64,000 bases of DNA from the NCBI GenBank assembly GCA_963930655.1, contig OZ005601.1:13636001-13700000 (forward strand), given 5' to 3'. Below, one piece after another: positions 45,715 to 57,600 of the stretch. The notes below the pieces were generated by a model. The model was not told the DNA's origin and did no database searches. It saw nothing but the letters and a program-made list of their open reading frames with translations. This stretch comes from Myrica gale. Taxonomy: Eukaryota > Streptophyta > Magnoliopsida > Fagales > Myricaceae. Position numbers and translations under genes: made by a program. How positions within the stretch are numbered: position 1 is the first letter of the stretch; every line of letters starts with the position of its first letter.

Positions 45715-46163
45715 ATCTTATTTACAATATATATATATGTCACATGTAATAACTGTAAAGGTTAAATTATAACACGGAGTGGGTTGTTTGGAATTCAATA
45801 ATAATGGCTCTGAGTTGGGGGTTTTTTTTTTGAAGTGGAGATTGAAAAAGCAAAATGATTTTCTCTTTTTCTTTTCGTTTGGTAAGTTAGGGGATACAAA
45901 CGTGAAAATGACATGAGGTTAGAAATAGACAAACGTACTTCAAAGCCTCAGGGGCCCAGCACATCTGTTAAACTAAGCCGGGGAGAGAAAAGCTTGCCTA
46001 TAGTCTTGTGGAATGAATAGGCAAAGCTTTTCCCGTTTTTATTTGGTAGCCATCGAAAATGGCTTTCGTATTCAACCACACGCAAAGACTCACAAAACCC
46101 CCCACCCTACTCGTGCACCAAAGAAGAGAGAGAGAGAGAAAAAAAAGTCCAATAAGTGTACGC
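45715..46163. other. Unassigned stretch
   Basis: No gene recognised. The first 25 bases repeat the sequence at 44,395-44,425 (gttaagatcttatttacaat), part of a local duplication at the solo LTR target site. Confidence 0.35.
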
Positions 46164-46182
46164 GAATTCGACACGGGCTTCT

Positions 46183-46258
46183 AGGCGAATTTGTCTTGTT
46201 GTCCTGTACTGTTCGTCCTTGTTTATAATGCATTGGTTGTTTTCGAGAAAAAAAAAAA
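46183..46258 (+). mobile_element. Tiny retroposed insert with poly(A) and 19-bp TSD
   Basis: Seventy-six bases end in eleven A residues (46248-46258). They are flanked by a perfect 19-bp direct repeat, gaattcgacacgggcttct (46164-46182 and 46259-46277). A long exact target duplication plus a 3' A-tail is the mark of LINE-driven reverse transcription. The insert is too short to identify. It could be a 5'-truncated LINE or SINE tail, or a piece of a cellular RNA. Confidence 0.75.
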
Positions 46259-46279
46259 GAATTCGACACGGGCTTCTTG

Positions 46280-47861
46280 TGGTTTCCTCGCTAAGACCTA
46301 TTCAGGGGGTGGTTCTGTCACGCTTTTTTCGGTTCAATTTGTCAAACTCCTAGCTTTTACTTTTTTAAAAGGCGACACATGCAGTACAAGGATGTTTTGT
46401 CGTCACAGATTCATTGGTGCAGAGGAGGTAGACCACATGAAAAGTGTGGGGACGCTGATACCATTGGACCACAACTTTTATTTCTTTCAATGTTTTGCAC
46501 CGACTTCTTTTCTGCTCTCTTAAGGTTAAGAGATACCTCAAATCCCTTTAGGAAAAGAAATATATGTTTGAAAAGATGGGCTAAGATTTGAGAAGAGGAT
46601 CTATTCTTTCTCCCTTTGCTTGTGATTCCAAACAAGGATTAATTATGGCTGCTAAGAAAACACAGAAAAGAAGGGAAACTGAAAGAATCTCCCAGTTTCC
46701 CATGTGTCTCTGGCTCAGCATAAGACTTTTTCTTTTCTTTTTTCTAAGCCAATATCAATAAGACTTTTTTCTTTTCACTTTCTTACAGGAACCACATAGA
46801 AATTGCTCGCCTTCCATGGCAAGATTTTGTCAGTGTCAAGTTACAACAATCCCAGCCCACCTCACAAGCACGGTGACAGCTATGTGGACGAGAAACGGCT
46901 GCAATTGTGGGAAATATTGAGAGAAATAGAATATAGTCAGGGAAGCGAGACTCCACGTTTTTGTTTGGTGCACAAAGCTAGACTAAAGCATGAATCATTG
47001 AGGCATTTGTTGTAGAAATGCAATGGATTCCTTCCCCTTCCCTACCTTTCTCTCTTCAAGATATCCAATGCTGACAATAAGGGAAAGAAGACTACGAACA
47101 CATGCATTCCCTGCAAAACACAACTCCCCTACGCAACCGATAGCTCTTTTAACTGCTACTTCCCAACAGCCTCGGTGTGTTTCCATAAAATGGTAGTATC
47201 TGATAAAAGAGGTGGTTTAAAGCATGGCTTTCTTGACAGTACAATAATTCTTATGCAGAGTAGGAAACAACAATAATTGACTGATTGTACATTTCACCAG
47301 AAATTGCTACTAATGTCATTACAGAAGTAAACTGCCTCGCAAAACTGGGAACAAATTAGACCCATCATATGGCATAAAAAAGGAAAAGAAAACGAGCCAA
47401 AAAAAACAAATGCCTAAACAAAAATCAAAATCATGCACTGAGTACATATATCTCATTGAACTTCCTTTCTTGCTCCAGAGGACACAAGCAGCAGCCAGTC
47501 CACAACCGATTTTGAACAGACCTCGGCAAGGGCAAATAACAATAAATCGGAAAAACTAACATTGACAACAGAAGAAATTTATCTGCTTCTTAATAACCAA
47601 TAATAATAGAGTCGGTTCAACTGACAAATTTGATCCACCTAGCAAGAATACTTCCCTTATGATACAGAATATGTATACTATAAACAATCACAGAAAATTT
47701 GCTGCCTTACTTGGTCAACAGGTAGTTATTATTCTAGTTTATCTGGAATTGCATTTCCTTTTAGGATCCACTGTTGTATATCAAAACCGGTGAAGAAGCT
47801 TTCAATCGGGTTCTCCATTACGTATTTATGCCTATGGACTATGTTAAATCTCATACTGATG
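46280..47861. other. Unassigned; includes presumed 3' UTR of the bHLH gene
   Basis: No coding homology recognised. The part next to 47,862 should hold the 3' UTR and poly(A) signals of the minus-strand bHLH gene, but I could not fix an end. Confidence 0.35.
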
Positions 47862-49688
47862 CTACCCAACTGACGATAATGGCTGTAAGCAGTTGGATTC
47901 CCGAGAAAATGCAGCAATCAACTTTTCCTTGGTCAATTGCTCAGATCCTTGGGACTTGATTACAAATGTATGAAACACTGTGTCATTTGCTGCGGCAATT
48001 TTGGACTCAATGACACTTACTTGTGCCTCCTTGAATGCTTGGATGACCCTTGACGCAGGATGAAAATCCAAAGGACAGCTCACTCTTACAACAACCTCAT
48101 CATGGGCAGCTTGAATATCAACATCGGGAGGTCGGTACGGGTTTTCAGCATTTGGGTTGGCCTCCAAAGGTGATGCATCTCTCGAAGCACTGCCGCGCCT
48201 CTCCCTCTCTCCCTCCATGACGTTGAGCTTTGCCTGAAGCTCATTGATGTAAGCAATGGCATCTCCCAACAAGGAGGCTTTGTCCATCTTGGATATATTA
48301 GGCACAATGGCTCGCAATGCATAGAACCGTTGGTTCAGCTTCTCCCGCCGCTGTCTCTCTGCCTCCACATGATTTAGAGGTTCTTCTCTTCCATTTGCAG
48401 GCTTTCTACCTCGTTTCCTGGGTCTCCTTTCATCAGCTGTACCTGCCCGCTCTTCCTTGCATGAGGCTTCAACATCTGAATGCTCGGATTCAGCACTAAT
48501 TGGCCGGGTAATCAAAGAAGGCCTTGAGGTGGCCGCTGAAAAATCAATTTGCATTGGCACCTGCTTTTGCGGTTGGTAGTGGCTTAGCCGAAATTCTTCT
48601 CTAACCCCATTAACAAGCTCCTGTAAGTTACTTGGATTCTGAGGACAATAAACCTCTGCTGGGTTCCCCTGTTTCACACTGCGTATATGTCCCCAACTTG
48701 AACTATGAAGACCATTTCTAAGGCTGGGATACGCAATCTTACCCCTGTTAGGGGAAACTTCCCATGGCCTCTCTTCCATCTTTCTAACAGCAAGTTTCTC
48801 CCTGTAATGGGGACGACCTAAGTTACCTGAACTCAAATCCTGCCCAAAAATCTTAGGAATTCCTTCCACCATCGCCGTATTTGTAAGAGGGGCATTTTCA
48901 TCTTTCTTCTCATTCATCACTGCAAATGCTGGCACTGACTTAACCCTAGCTGGTGAGGGATGTGTAGAAAATGACGATCTTATTGTCTGCAGCAATTCTA
49001 AACTTTCACCCACAGACCTCACCGAACCCAACTCAACCACACCAACATCGGTTGGGACTAAAACAATGGTCTGGATTCCAGCAGATTTAGCAAGGAAGGA
49101 TCGAACACAATAATCACACTGCGATTTTAGTGCATCCAAGAGCCACACATGCTTCCCAGATGCAAAACACTTGCCTGGACCACCGTCACCCCGAGGGAAG
49201 GAGAAATACATTGACGCAAGAAAGAACATCTCCGTATCAGTTACCCGGTCCAGTCCTAAGGCATAATTATCCTCATCTGATCCCCCAAACACTGTGTGCA
49301 GCTTCTGAAGCACCCTTTTCCTCATCTTCTGCTGAGTCTCATCTTCAAGCCGAACATTGAGAATTCGCATAGCTTCAGACTCCTCGCCCTCCCTAGGCTC
49401 CCTACAAGACCCATCTCCCCACCCTAAAACCCAGTCTCCCGCCTTTGACCTTGAAAGTTGCCAAAAGATTGCATAGTTCCAGCTAAAATTCGACGCGTTT
49501 GGGCACTCCACCAGATCCGAAAGCGTATTTTGCAAATGCTCATCACTCCCCACAGCCATTAACAAACTCTCATTCGAAACCGAGCTCCCTAGCAAGTAAT
49601 CGAAAGCTCGAGTGCCCAGAACCGCCGCAACCATAGTCTTATCCTCATCATTCCACACCCCACCGCCCAAACCCACCTCAATCTTCAT
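47862..49688 (-). CDS. bHLH13: bHLH13/JAM2-like transcription factor, 608 aa
   Basis: A nuclear bHLH repressor of the JAM group (Arabidopsis bHLH3/13/17), which binds G-boxes and JAZ proteins and opposes MYC2 in jasmonate responses. The coding region is one uninterrupted exon. The start [20 protein letters not shown] fits the family. Residues about 50-234 form the bHLH-MYC_N domain ([57 protein letters not shown]). A basic stretch [15 protein letters not shown] precedes the bHLH at residues 439-488. H440, E444 and R448 give the G-box-reading H-E-R pattern. Residues about 525-590 form the ACT-like C-terminal domain ([20 protein letters not shown]). No frame lesion is seen. Length is close to the Arabidopsis protein. 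The assignment to bHLH13 rather than bHLH3 or 17 is by overall resemblance. Confidence 0.92.
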   Translation of the reverse strand: MKIEVGLGGGVWNDEDKTMVAAVLGTRAFDYLLGSSVSNESLLMAVGSDEHLQNTLSDLVECPNASNFSWNYAIFWQLSRSKAGDWVLGWGDGSCREPREGEESEAMRILNVRLEDETQQKMRKRVLQKLHTVFGGSDEDNYALGLDRVTDTEMFFLASMYFSFPRGDGGPGKCFASGKHVWLLDALKSQCDYCVRSFLAKSAGIQTIVLVPTDVGVVELGSVRSVGESLELLQTIRSSFSTHPSPARVKSVPAFAVMNEKKDENAPLTNTAMVEGIPKIFGQDLSSGNLGRPHYREKLAVRKMEERPWEVSPNRGKIAYPSLRNGLHSSSWGHIRSVKQGNPAEVYCPQNPSNLQELVNGVREEFRLSHYQPQKQVPMQIDFSAATSRPSLITRPISAESEHSDVEASCKEERAGTADERRPRKRGRKPANGREEPLNHVEAERQRREKLNQRFYALRAIVPNISKMDKASLLGDAIAYINELQAKLNVMEGERERRGSASRDASPLEANPNAENPYRPPDVDIQAAHDEVVVRVSCPLDFHPASRVIQAFKEAQVSVIESKIAAANDTVFHTFVIKSQGSEQLTKEKLIAAFSRESNCLQPLSSVG

Positions 49689-49690
49689 CT

Positions 49691-49959
49691 CTAAAAAACC
49701 AAAAATAAATTACCCAGATCAAATCTCAGTCCCCAAACCCTTCAAGCAATATAAAACCCTCGTTTGTTTAGCACTAAGCTCAAATCCTACACGTTACATT
49801 CGACCTAAACATCGAAACCCCGCACAATCTTCTAAGACCATGACAACAAATTCAGATCTCACGAATTCTAAATCAAAGTTACAAAGGATAACCAGGAAAA
49901 AAACAGAAGAAACCAAAATTGAGACAGAAAAGGAGAGGAGTTGAGAGATAAATACACAC
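49691..49959 (-). other. Predicted 5'-UTR intron of the bHLH gene
   Basis: On the minus strand a donor, ccg/gtgtgtattt, at 49959 and an acceptor, tttttggttttttag/ag, just two bases before the ATG would frame a 269-base intron in the leader. Leader exon sequence would continue to about 50,200. No cDNA is available, so this rests on splice motifs only. Confidence 0.55.
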
Positions 49960-50199
49960 CGGTTTTGGCTAGAGGAATGGGATCATGAAGCGACGGCTGG
50001 ATAAGTCATCCAACAAATAACATGGTAACAGTGCAAACAACTCCCGGGAAAGTTTTTAAAGTTTCAATTGGGTCAAATGAGTTCTCCGGGAAAGGGAAAC
50101 AAACAGTTAGTTCACAGGCAATAACGAAAGTAAAAGCCCTCTTCTTTCTCTCTTCCTAGCAAAGTGAAGAGAAGAGTCAGTCCGTGGGAGAGAAACAAT

Positions 50200-51870
50200 C
50201 AAACAAATGGGGTTTTTCATTTTTCTTTTCATTTTTTTTTAATACTCTCATGCGCTTTTCTGAAATCCTAAACCCGTATTAATAATTTAACTATGGTCGG
50301 TCAAGGTTAGATACTGGGGCTAGAACCTAACCATGGTTAATCAGTTGGGGGCTGAGAAGTAGTCGGCGACAATTTTGCGTTGGTTTGTTTGTTTGCCGCT
50401 GAGCGACACAGTGAGAGGAAACACCTGAAATAATACTATTAGAATTTAGAGCTAAAGCAAGCAAGCAGGCGATTTTTTCATGTGGGGGTAGCGGTGGGAG
50501 GGACTTTATTGTAACTCTCTTTTTTCAGAAGGCAAATTATAAAATAAAATAAAAATATTGTGGATGACATTAATTCTAATGCTGAATAGTCTCCCGCAAT
50601 AATTTCTTCTTTCTTCTTCTCCCTTTTTTAAGGAAGGCAGGAAGCCACGCGGTAACTTAGAAACATGAACAACATGACTCTTGAGTTTTTAATTTCATCC
50701 CCTTTTTCTTTGTTTTTTTTATTGGACATATGAAATTAAGGTTTGAACATATGAATAAGGGGCGCGTCTCTAATGCAATTCGGTCACGCAGTTCGGGTGA
50801 CCGAACTACAGCATAGACGCTGCAGTTCGTGAGAGGCGGGAGTGGGTCCCGACACGAAAAGCAGCAAATCTGACCCCATGAATAAGTGCTAGACAAAGTT
50901 ATTATTAATAATTTTCAAGTTTTTAGGATTTTTTTAATCTTGTGTCTCAATTTACGTCCATTTCAACTAATTTTAAGGTTGTTTCTAAATTGTATATAAA
51001 CCAGATAATTATCAGATCAAAGACTAGATAATTCCAAAGGGTTAGTATAATTTTTTTATTAATTTTCACATTTTACTTGATGCTAGCTTCAAATTATATA
51101 ATATAATTGGATAATGCCACGTATTTGGATAATAAAAAAAACTTTGGAACCGAAATCACTTTTACCTTTCACGCGCATCCTCCACCATTAGATTGTAATG
51201 ATTAGAGAATTCCTAACAGGCTTTCTATTCTAACATTTTGGTTAGAATAGAGAACCAATATAATAAAAAAAATCAACAAAATACAATGTAGCAGCTTATC
51301 AAAATGTTAACAAAAAATTTAACATGTGAACAGTGGTTCTCTATTTTTAGAGAAATATTATTTACTTCACTATTTTAAAATATTAACAAAGGAGTTCACC
51401 AAATTCACACTGGTAAATAAAAAAAATCACAAAATTAATAAAAATTATAACTACCCTAATAAAAAATTTCTTATATGCTTTCTCGATTTTACTTGTCATT
51501 TATCTTTACTCTAGATTCGTCATTATATTCTTCTTTTATCTTCCATACCATCGTCAATTTTTTTGACCTTTCCACCATGTGCAAGGTCTGGTTGTCACGA
51601 AAATTAAACGAGGTTGACCGGTGGGTCCAAACTCCAATCAAAGAAAGAGATACAACCAAACGATATATTAAAATTTTATATGCAACTTTCTTTTCATGTT
51701 TGATTGTTAAAATTTTAGAATGATTAAAATTTTGAGGTGTTGGAGTTGGTAGAAAATTTAAGAGATAGATAATTTGAATGAATTTTTTATACTTATTTGA
51801 AGTGAAAATAATTATTTAATTGAGAGAGAATTGTGTAGATATTTTATTAGGGCCAACATTTTAGCCTCCA
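50200..51870. other. Promoter-side intergenic DNA of the bHLH gene
   Basis: Upstream of the minus-strand gene. An inverted repeat, ttcggtcac/gtgaccgaa (50,778-50,804, 9-bp loop), lies in a GC-rich patch with repeated 'gcagttcg'. Beyond 50,900 the sequence is AT-rich with no gene recognised. Confidence 0.4.
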
Positions 51871-51876
51871 AACACC

Positions 51877-52178
51877 ACCAGACCAAAGAGACTAAATCTC
51901 AATCCCAAACAAAGCTATTCAAATAGAACTGAATCTTATCACGATCACCAGGCCAAAGAGACTAAGGGCTTGTTCGTTTATGTGTATTCTCAAGATTTTT
52001 TGAATCTTGAGAATACACAAACCGAACCTGTTTTTTAACATCACTTAAAAATAACTACTGCACGAATGTCAATAAAATTAATATCACCTAAAAATTCTCA
52101 AAATACTCCATTACCAAACAGCCTCTAAATCTCAATCCCAAACAAAGCTATCCAAATAGAACTGAATCCTATCACGAT
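51877..52178. repeat. 70-bp tandem duplication split by a MITE
   Basis: Copy 1 is at 51877-51946. Copy 2 begins at 51947 and is interrupted at 51964. It resumes at 52125 and ends near 52178. Shared text includes ccaaagagacta, aatctcaatcccaaacaaag and aatagaactgaatc. Confidence 0.85.
51965..52124. mobile_element. Tourist-like MITE, 160 bp, with internal 39-nt palindrome
   Basis: Flanked by the trinucleotide cta on both sides (51962-51964 and 52125-52127). The ends agggcttgttcgtt and the inverse of accaaacagcct are imperfectly inverted. A perfect palindrome with 17-nt arms (tgtgtattctcaagatt, 51981-51997, and 52003-52019) and a 5-nt loop lies near the left end. PIF/Harbinger MITEs make 3-bp duplications, usually TWA, so the class call is tentative. 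Confidence 0.65.
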
Positions 52179-53502
52179 TATAAAAGCAATATTGACTTAT
52201 TATTTTGAAGTTAAAATCGCATATATTCTCTAACTATTTCCTTTTTTTGTCTATCAAAGCCTCTATCTTCAAGTTAGGGGAGTTTTGTAACCTCTCTCTT
52301 TAAGCTTGGGGAGTTTGAAGATCAAACGACAAAGATTAAAGCAGGTGTTTAAGGTTGTAATCCAGAGGCCAAGGGGTGGCCCATACTTGAGTAGAATCAA
52401 AGGCGAAAAAAAAAAGGGTTGAAAGTTGATTCCAAGCGAAAGAAAGGAAGGGAAGTTTGTGGGCTCCACCATTTCACCGTGTTAAGAAAACAATAATAAT
52501 AAAATATATTTAAAAAAAAAATGAGAAGTCACCTTCTGGCGTTCTTCCGGTGAGTGGTACTGTTGTGGTTTTATCTTTGTGGATAAGGGTGGGGTCCACT
52601 GGATTGACTAGCTCCCCCTGATACATTCGAAGCATAGATCCGACGGTCAGAATGTAAGTTCAACTCCGGACACTGATCATTTTCTTGGGTTTTGTTGCAG
52701 GCAGGAGAACCCGTGCCCGTGGGACGCAATAATTAGATATTTTAGCAGGTTTGATATTGAATTGGATCCATTTATAGATTTCTTTAGCGGTGTCCCGTAA
52801 TGATGGATGGGCAAGCTAAAACCTAATATATATTTTATATATTTCTCTCCCTTATTGTTATATTTTATCTCAAATTCAAAACAATTTTTTTTTTCTCTCA
52901 ATCTATCTACCCACGAAGATTTCAACGAACAAATTTTTATTTTCTTCTGCGATTTTACAAACACATCCTTGATTTAATTAATATCGAGGACTAATAGAGT
53001 ATTTAGAGTTTGACTTTGCCTCTCTCATCTAATTAATACATTTTTTAATTTAATTAAATCCGTTTGAACCAAAATGCACAAAAGCTGATTACAAAATATT
53101 TTTCTTATTATTCAAATTTTTTTAATTAACTATGAAAAAACTTAGGAAGGAGATAGATAAAGTGGTAAAATAAAAATAAATAAAGCCGAGTGAAAGACAA
53201 AAAAAAATGTAATTCACAAAAATTATTTTATATAATAAAATTTAAATATATAAAAATAAGTGAATTCATTTGTAAGATTATTATACTACTCTAAATTTTA
53301 TTATTATTATTTAAAAAAAATTATCATACTATTCAAATAAAAAATTATAAAAAATCTTAATAATGCGTCCATATTTCAATTATTCACTACACAGCCCTAT
53401 TCTTTTTCAAATTCTTACCAACCGTATATTCATTTTTTGTCTTTTTGCTGAGCCACCCAACATTATTCACTTATTTTATTTTTTTCCACCCAACCTTATT
53501 CA
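52179..53502. other. AT-rich intergenic DNA
   Basis: No gene recognised. Very AT-rich at 53,000-53,350. Confidence 0.35.
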
Positions 53503-53699
53503 GGCTGTGTTTGCAAATCCAATTATCCCCAACATTTTATCTCTCTCCTAATAAAATACTCCAATATAATCTCTATCTCCCATAAAAAAATATAAAGAAT
53601 TACAAAAATTATAAAAAATTACCTCTCTCTTCACCTTTTCACTAAACCCAATATCAACACATATTCTCATACCCAACCTTTTACAACACAGACACAACC
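53503..53699. mobile_element. MITE-like insertion, 197 bp
   Basis: The ends ggctgtgtttg and cacagacacaacc are inverted with a few mismatches. The flanking trinucleotide tca is present on both sides (53500-53502 and 53700-53702). The interior (ttttcactaaacccaatatc) resembles that of 21,078-21,260. Confidence 0.5.
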
Positions 53700-53858
53700 T
53701 CAATTATTCATGCATCACGCGTTATGAGCGGCTCCATCATCATTCATCCCACTGCAGAATAAGCACGTTTAGCACAGCAACCACGCGCCACGTGTTTAAC
53801 CTCTGTGGGCCTTCTCAACACGTTCGGCGAACCAAACCGATAAGTAAAGTTAATGAAC

Positions 53859-54226
53859 CTCGTGAACAGCACGTGATGTTAGCGTCAACCTAGGGGTGCG
53901 TGTTCTAAGCACGTGATATGCATTAAATTTTCGGGTTTTTTTTTAAAAACACTTGTTGTAACGTGTTAGGCGTGCGTCATTATTTCATAATACCGCGTCA
54001 TCTTTGGCCACGTTGGCCGACGAGAGAGAGAGAGAGGGGTAAAACCGTAAAAGAGTTTCTGAAACTCGTGAACAGCACGTGACGCTAGCGTGAAACTAGG
54101 GGCGCGTGTACTAAGCACGTGATATGCATTTAATATTGGGCTTTTAAAAAGAAAAATTGGTGTAACGTGTTTGGCCTGTGTCATTATTTCATAATACCGC
54201 GTCGTTTTAAGTCACTTTGGCCGACG
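53859..54226. repeat. Tandem duplication carrying paired G-boxes
   Basis: Two copies of about 163 bp (53859-54022 and 54065-54226) share ctcgtgaacagcacgtga, ctaagcacgtgatatgcatt, gtaacgtgtt, tcattatttcataatacc and ttggccgacg. Each holds two CACGTG G-boxes 40 bp apart (53870 and 53910; 54076 and 54116). A fifth CACGTG stands upstream at 53789. It lies about 4.2 kb upstream of the bHLH start codon. Confidence 0.85.
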
Positions 54227-54641
54227 TGGCCTAGTCCTCTTTGTCAGTCATTTTTGCCCCCCCGAATCTACACACGTATCAGCCGTTTAACCTTAAGAAA
54301 CGTATCAATGACGATTCAAATAAGCCTAAAAAATCATACACGTTGGGTATGTATAGTAATTAATTGTTTTAAGCAATGGCAGATGTAGGGGCCGCCACCC
54401 ATTACACCGCCCAGAAAAAAAATTAGACTTATGCCTGGGCTGTGGGGGCCCAATCCCCAAAGACCCGGGCCAACCCATGTTTTGCAACCCACATGTTAAA
54501 AAATTCAAACGGAAAAGGTCGTTCTCTCGGCCCCATCTCTCTCTCTCTCTCTTTCAGTTCTCGACCCCCTGTCTCTCTCTTCTCAACCCCCTCTCTCTTT
54601 CTCGCCCACCGCCGCACGAACCGCATCATCGTGCCCATGGC

Positions 54642-57600
54642 TAGGGGTGAATAGCGAACTAGTCAGAAGCGGAATTCAACATTCCGACATTCGGTTCGCT
54701 AACTAGCGGATGACCAAAATAGACTTCGCTTCCGCTTCCAACTCTTACCAGACTTAGCGGAAACGGAAGCGGATAACGAAATTCCTGACAATGTTTTGGA
54801 CCATTTTTTTTTTGCCCATTTAAGCAGTTTTTACAAAAAAAATAAAGATGTTATTCATTTATCACAATTCACAAATACAAATATCTCTGATATATCAAAA
54901 AATTAAAATATACAACCCGATCTTCATAAGAACATTTCTTAATTTATTACAAAGATCTCAGTTATATAAATGAACTCAACAAATATACAAATGAAAATTA
55001 AAAATTTACATGCACGTGCACCACATCAAGTCATCAACTCACCAAGACATCAAGTGATTAGAGTTGAATTTTGGAGTAAAATGTTGGACATCCTTTAAAG
55101 TTCAAGCTAATACAACAATATCATATTATGATCATATTAATTTTGATGGCTATTTTACTTAGCCCATAATATTTAAAAACCATCAACTCATTGTTGATCT
55201 TTTGAAAACCAAAAACAACATTCTAGCAACCTATTTTAAAAACAGAAAACAACAATAACATAAACTCTTAGCATAAAATCCAGATTCACAACAAAATCCT
55301 AAAACATGCAATTCACAAACAAGTGTAAAAATAAATCTAAAAACATGCAATTCACAAAATCCATATTCAATAAATCCCAAAACAACATGTAATTCACAAA
55401 ATTCATAATCACAAATTTACAAAGTCACCTAGTAAATAATAACCTAGACACTAACACATTTTCTAAATAGCTAAAGAAATATTATGGGCTTAATAATAAA
55501 AGTGGTCAAGACTCGATGAAAACAATAACCGAAAACCATAGTGTATGCTGACATAACTCGAAATAGAAGAATATTACAATACAAACTTAGAAATTAGAAG
55601 CAAGAAATTAAGAACATAACCAAATGTCAATCAATCATGAATCCACAATCGATGCAGTATTGGAAATCACCTCTGCAAAAAAAACAAGTTTATTAACAAG
55701 AAGCTCATAACAAATTTTAATTAAGTGAAAGAATGAATGTAAAATTTTGTATATACCTATGTCCATCATATAACTAGCGGGATCTTCCGTCCCATCAATA
55801 ACTTCAGGTTCCTTATCCTCATCATCGTCCGCAAAATATAAGATCTTGGATCTCAACCAATTTTGAGCACAATTGAGTCCCTACACCGTTTTTGGTGCCA
55901 AGAAACTTCGGAAATGATCTAATACCCGACCTCCCGTGCTGAATACGGACTCTGAAGGCACTGTACTAATAGGGATGACAAGAACATGTCGAGAAATTCA
56001 TGCAAGAACGAGAAATTTTTGTGCATTCACTCTCCACCAATTGAGGATATCAAAATTATGATATTTAGGTTCAACATCTTCCATTAAATATCTCTCCATT
56101 TCAGACTTGTTATCCAACAAATTCTGTTGCGCCTTAAATTGTGTCAATTCCAAGTGAAGAGGATCATCTACGAGTGCACTAGATGACACAATCACTTCAA
56201 GTTAGTCTTGACTTGCACAGACACTCTCAGATGACTCATCTACATTACTATACTCTGAAACAACTGATCCAAGGTCCCTCTCACTAGACTAGTTATCTTT
56301 ACACCTAACTCTGTCTCTAAAGTCTTCTTGAACCAAAAGTCCAAGTAAATAACCTTTTATTGTTGATCAAGTACCGCTACAACAAACAACAATCTGTTAA
56401 CCTTAGCCAAATCACCCCAGTATTTATGATACTTCACTTACATTTTTCTTGCCATGTCTGCCAAGAACAAATCCCCACTTCTGCATATTCCCCAAATGTA
56501 TATGAATTTTGAAGCAGATATTTGAACCGTCACCTCATAGAAGAGTGTCAAAAACTTGGTAAAATGTCTCACACGCTCCCAATCCTCAAATTTAGGGGGG
56601 GCTCAATCTCTTCCTCCCATGTCCCTCTTCATGCATAAAGCTTATCAAAATCTCATCTTCCGCCAACATATCCTCAAAGACTATCTGATATTTCTCAGCT
56701 GCATCCAACATAATATACGTTGAATTCCAACGAGTAGGAACATCAACCTGCAAAAATTCCTCAATGGGAAACTTCCTCTTCGCTACACATTTCTTAAACT
56801 CATCCATTCGACCGAGAGATGACTTAACATACTTGACCAAGTTCCTTACCTTTGCCACAGGATCATCCAGCTCCTTCAACCCATCTTGAACAATTAAATT
56901 CAAGACATATGCACATCTCACATGCAAAAAATCATTGTCACAAACTACTTTTCTAGGCCGAAACCCCAAATGCAATTGTCTACTCTTCACATGCTCAATG
57001 GTCGTATCATTAGAGGATGCATTATCGACAATCATTGTAAGGATTTTATCAATCCCTCATTCCGACATGCAATCCTCCAACTCCATCCCAATTGTTGAAC
57101 CCTTATAATCTGACACCTTACAGAATGCAAGTATCTTTTTGTGCAATTTCCAAGTAGTATCAATGAAGTGTGTAGTGACAAACATATAATTCATGTTTTG
57201 GACTGACGTTCATGTGTCAGTGGTAAAGCAAACTCGTGGTCTATTAAGTAAGATACTAGCCTTCAGTCTACATTTATCTTCCAATTAAAGTTTCATACAA
57301 TCCTTCATTGTTGTGATTCGAGATGGTACTTTAAATCGAGGCTCGAGGGTATGAATCATTTACTTGAACCCATCCTCGCTTACTATTCTAAAGGGAAGCT
57401 CATCCATAATTATAAACTTGGCAATAGAAACTCTAATAGCCTTGAGATCATATGAGTCTATCTTCATCACCTTCATTGATCCACTACTTGCCCCCTTGAT
57501 ATCAAAACTCAATTTATGTTGAGTGTCATCCAATTTACTTTGAGTTCGCTTATACATTATACAAGCCTTCAAGTGGGACCTTATAGCCGAGGTCCCTTGA

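Noticed and set aside
53780..53800. G-boxes as evidence that bHLH13 regulates itself
   Set aside because: Distance and motif presence alone do not show regulation. Kept only as a hypothesis in the findings.
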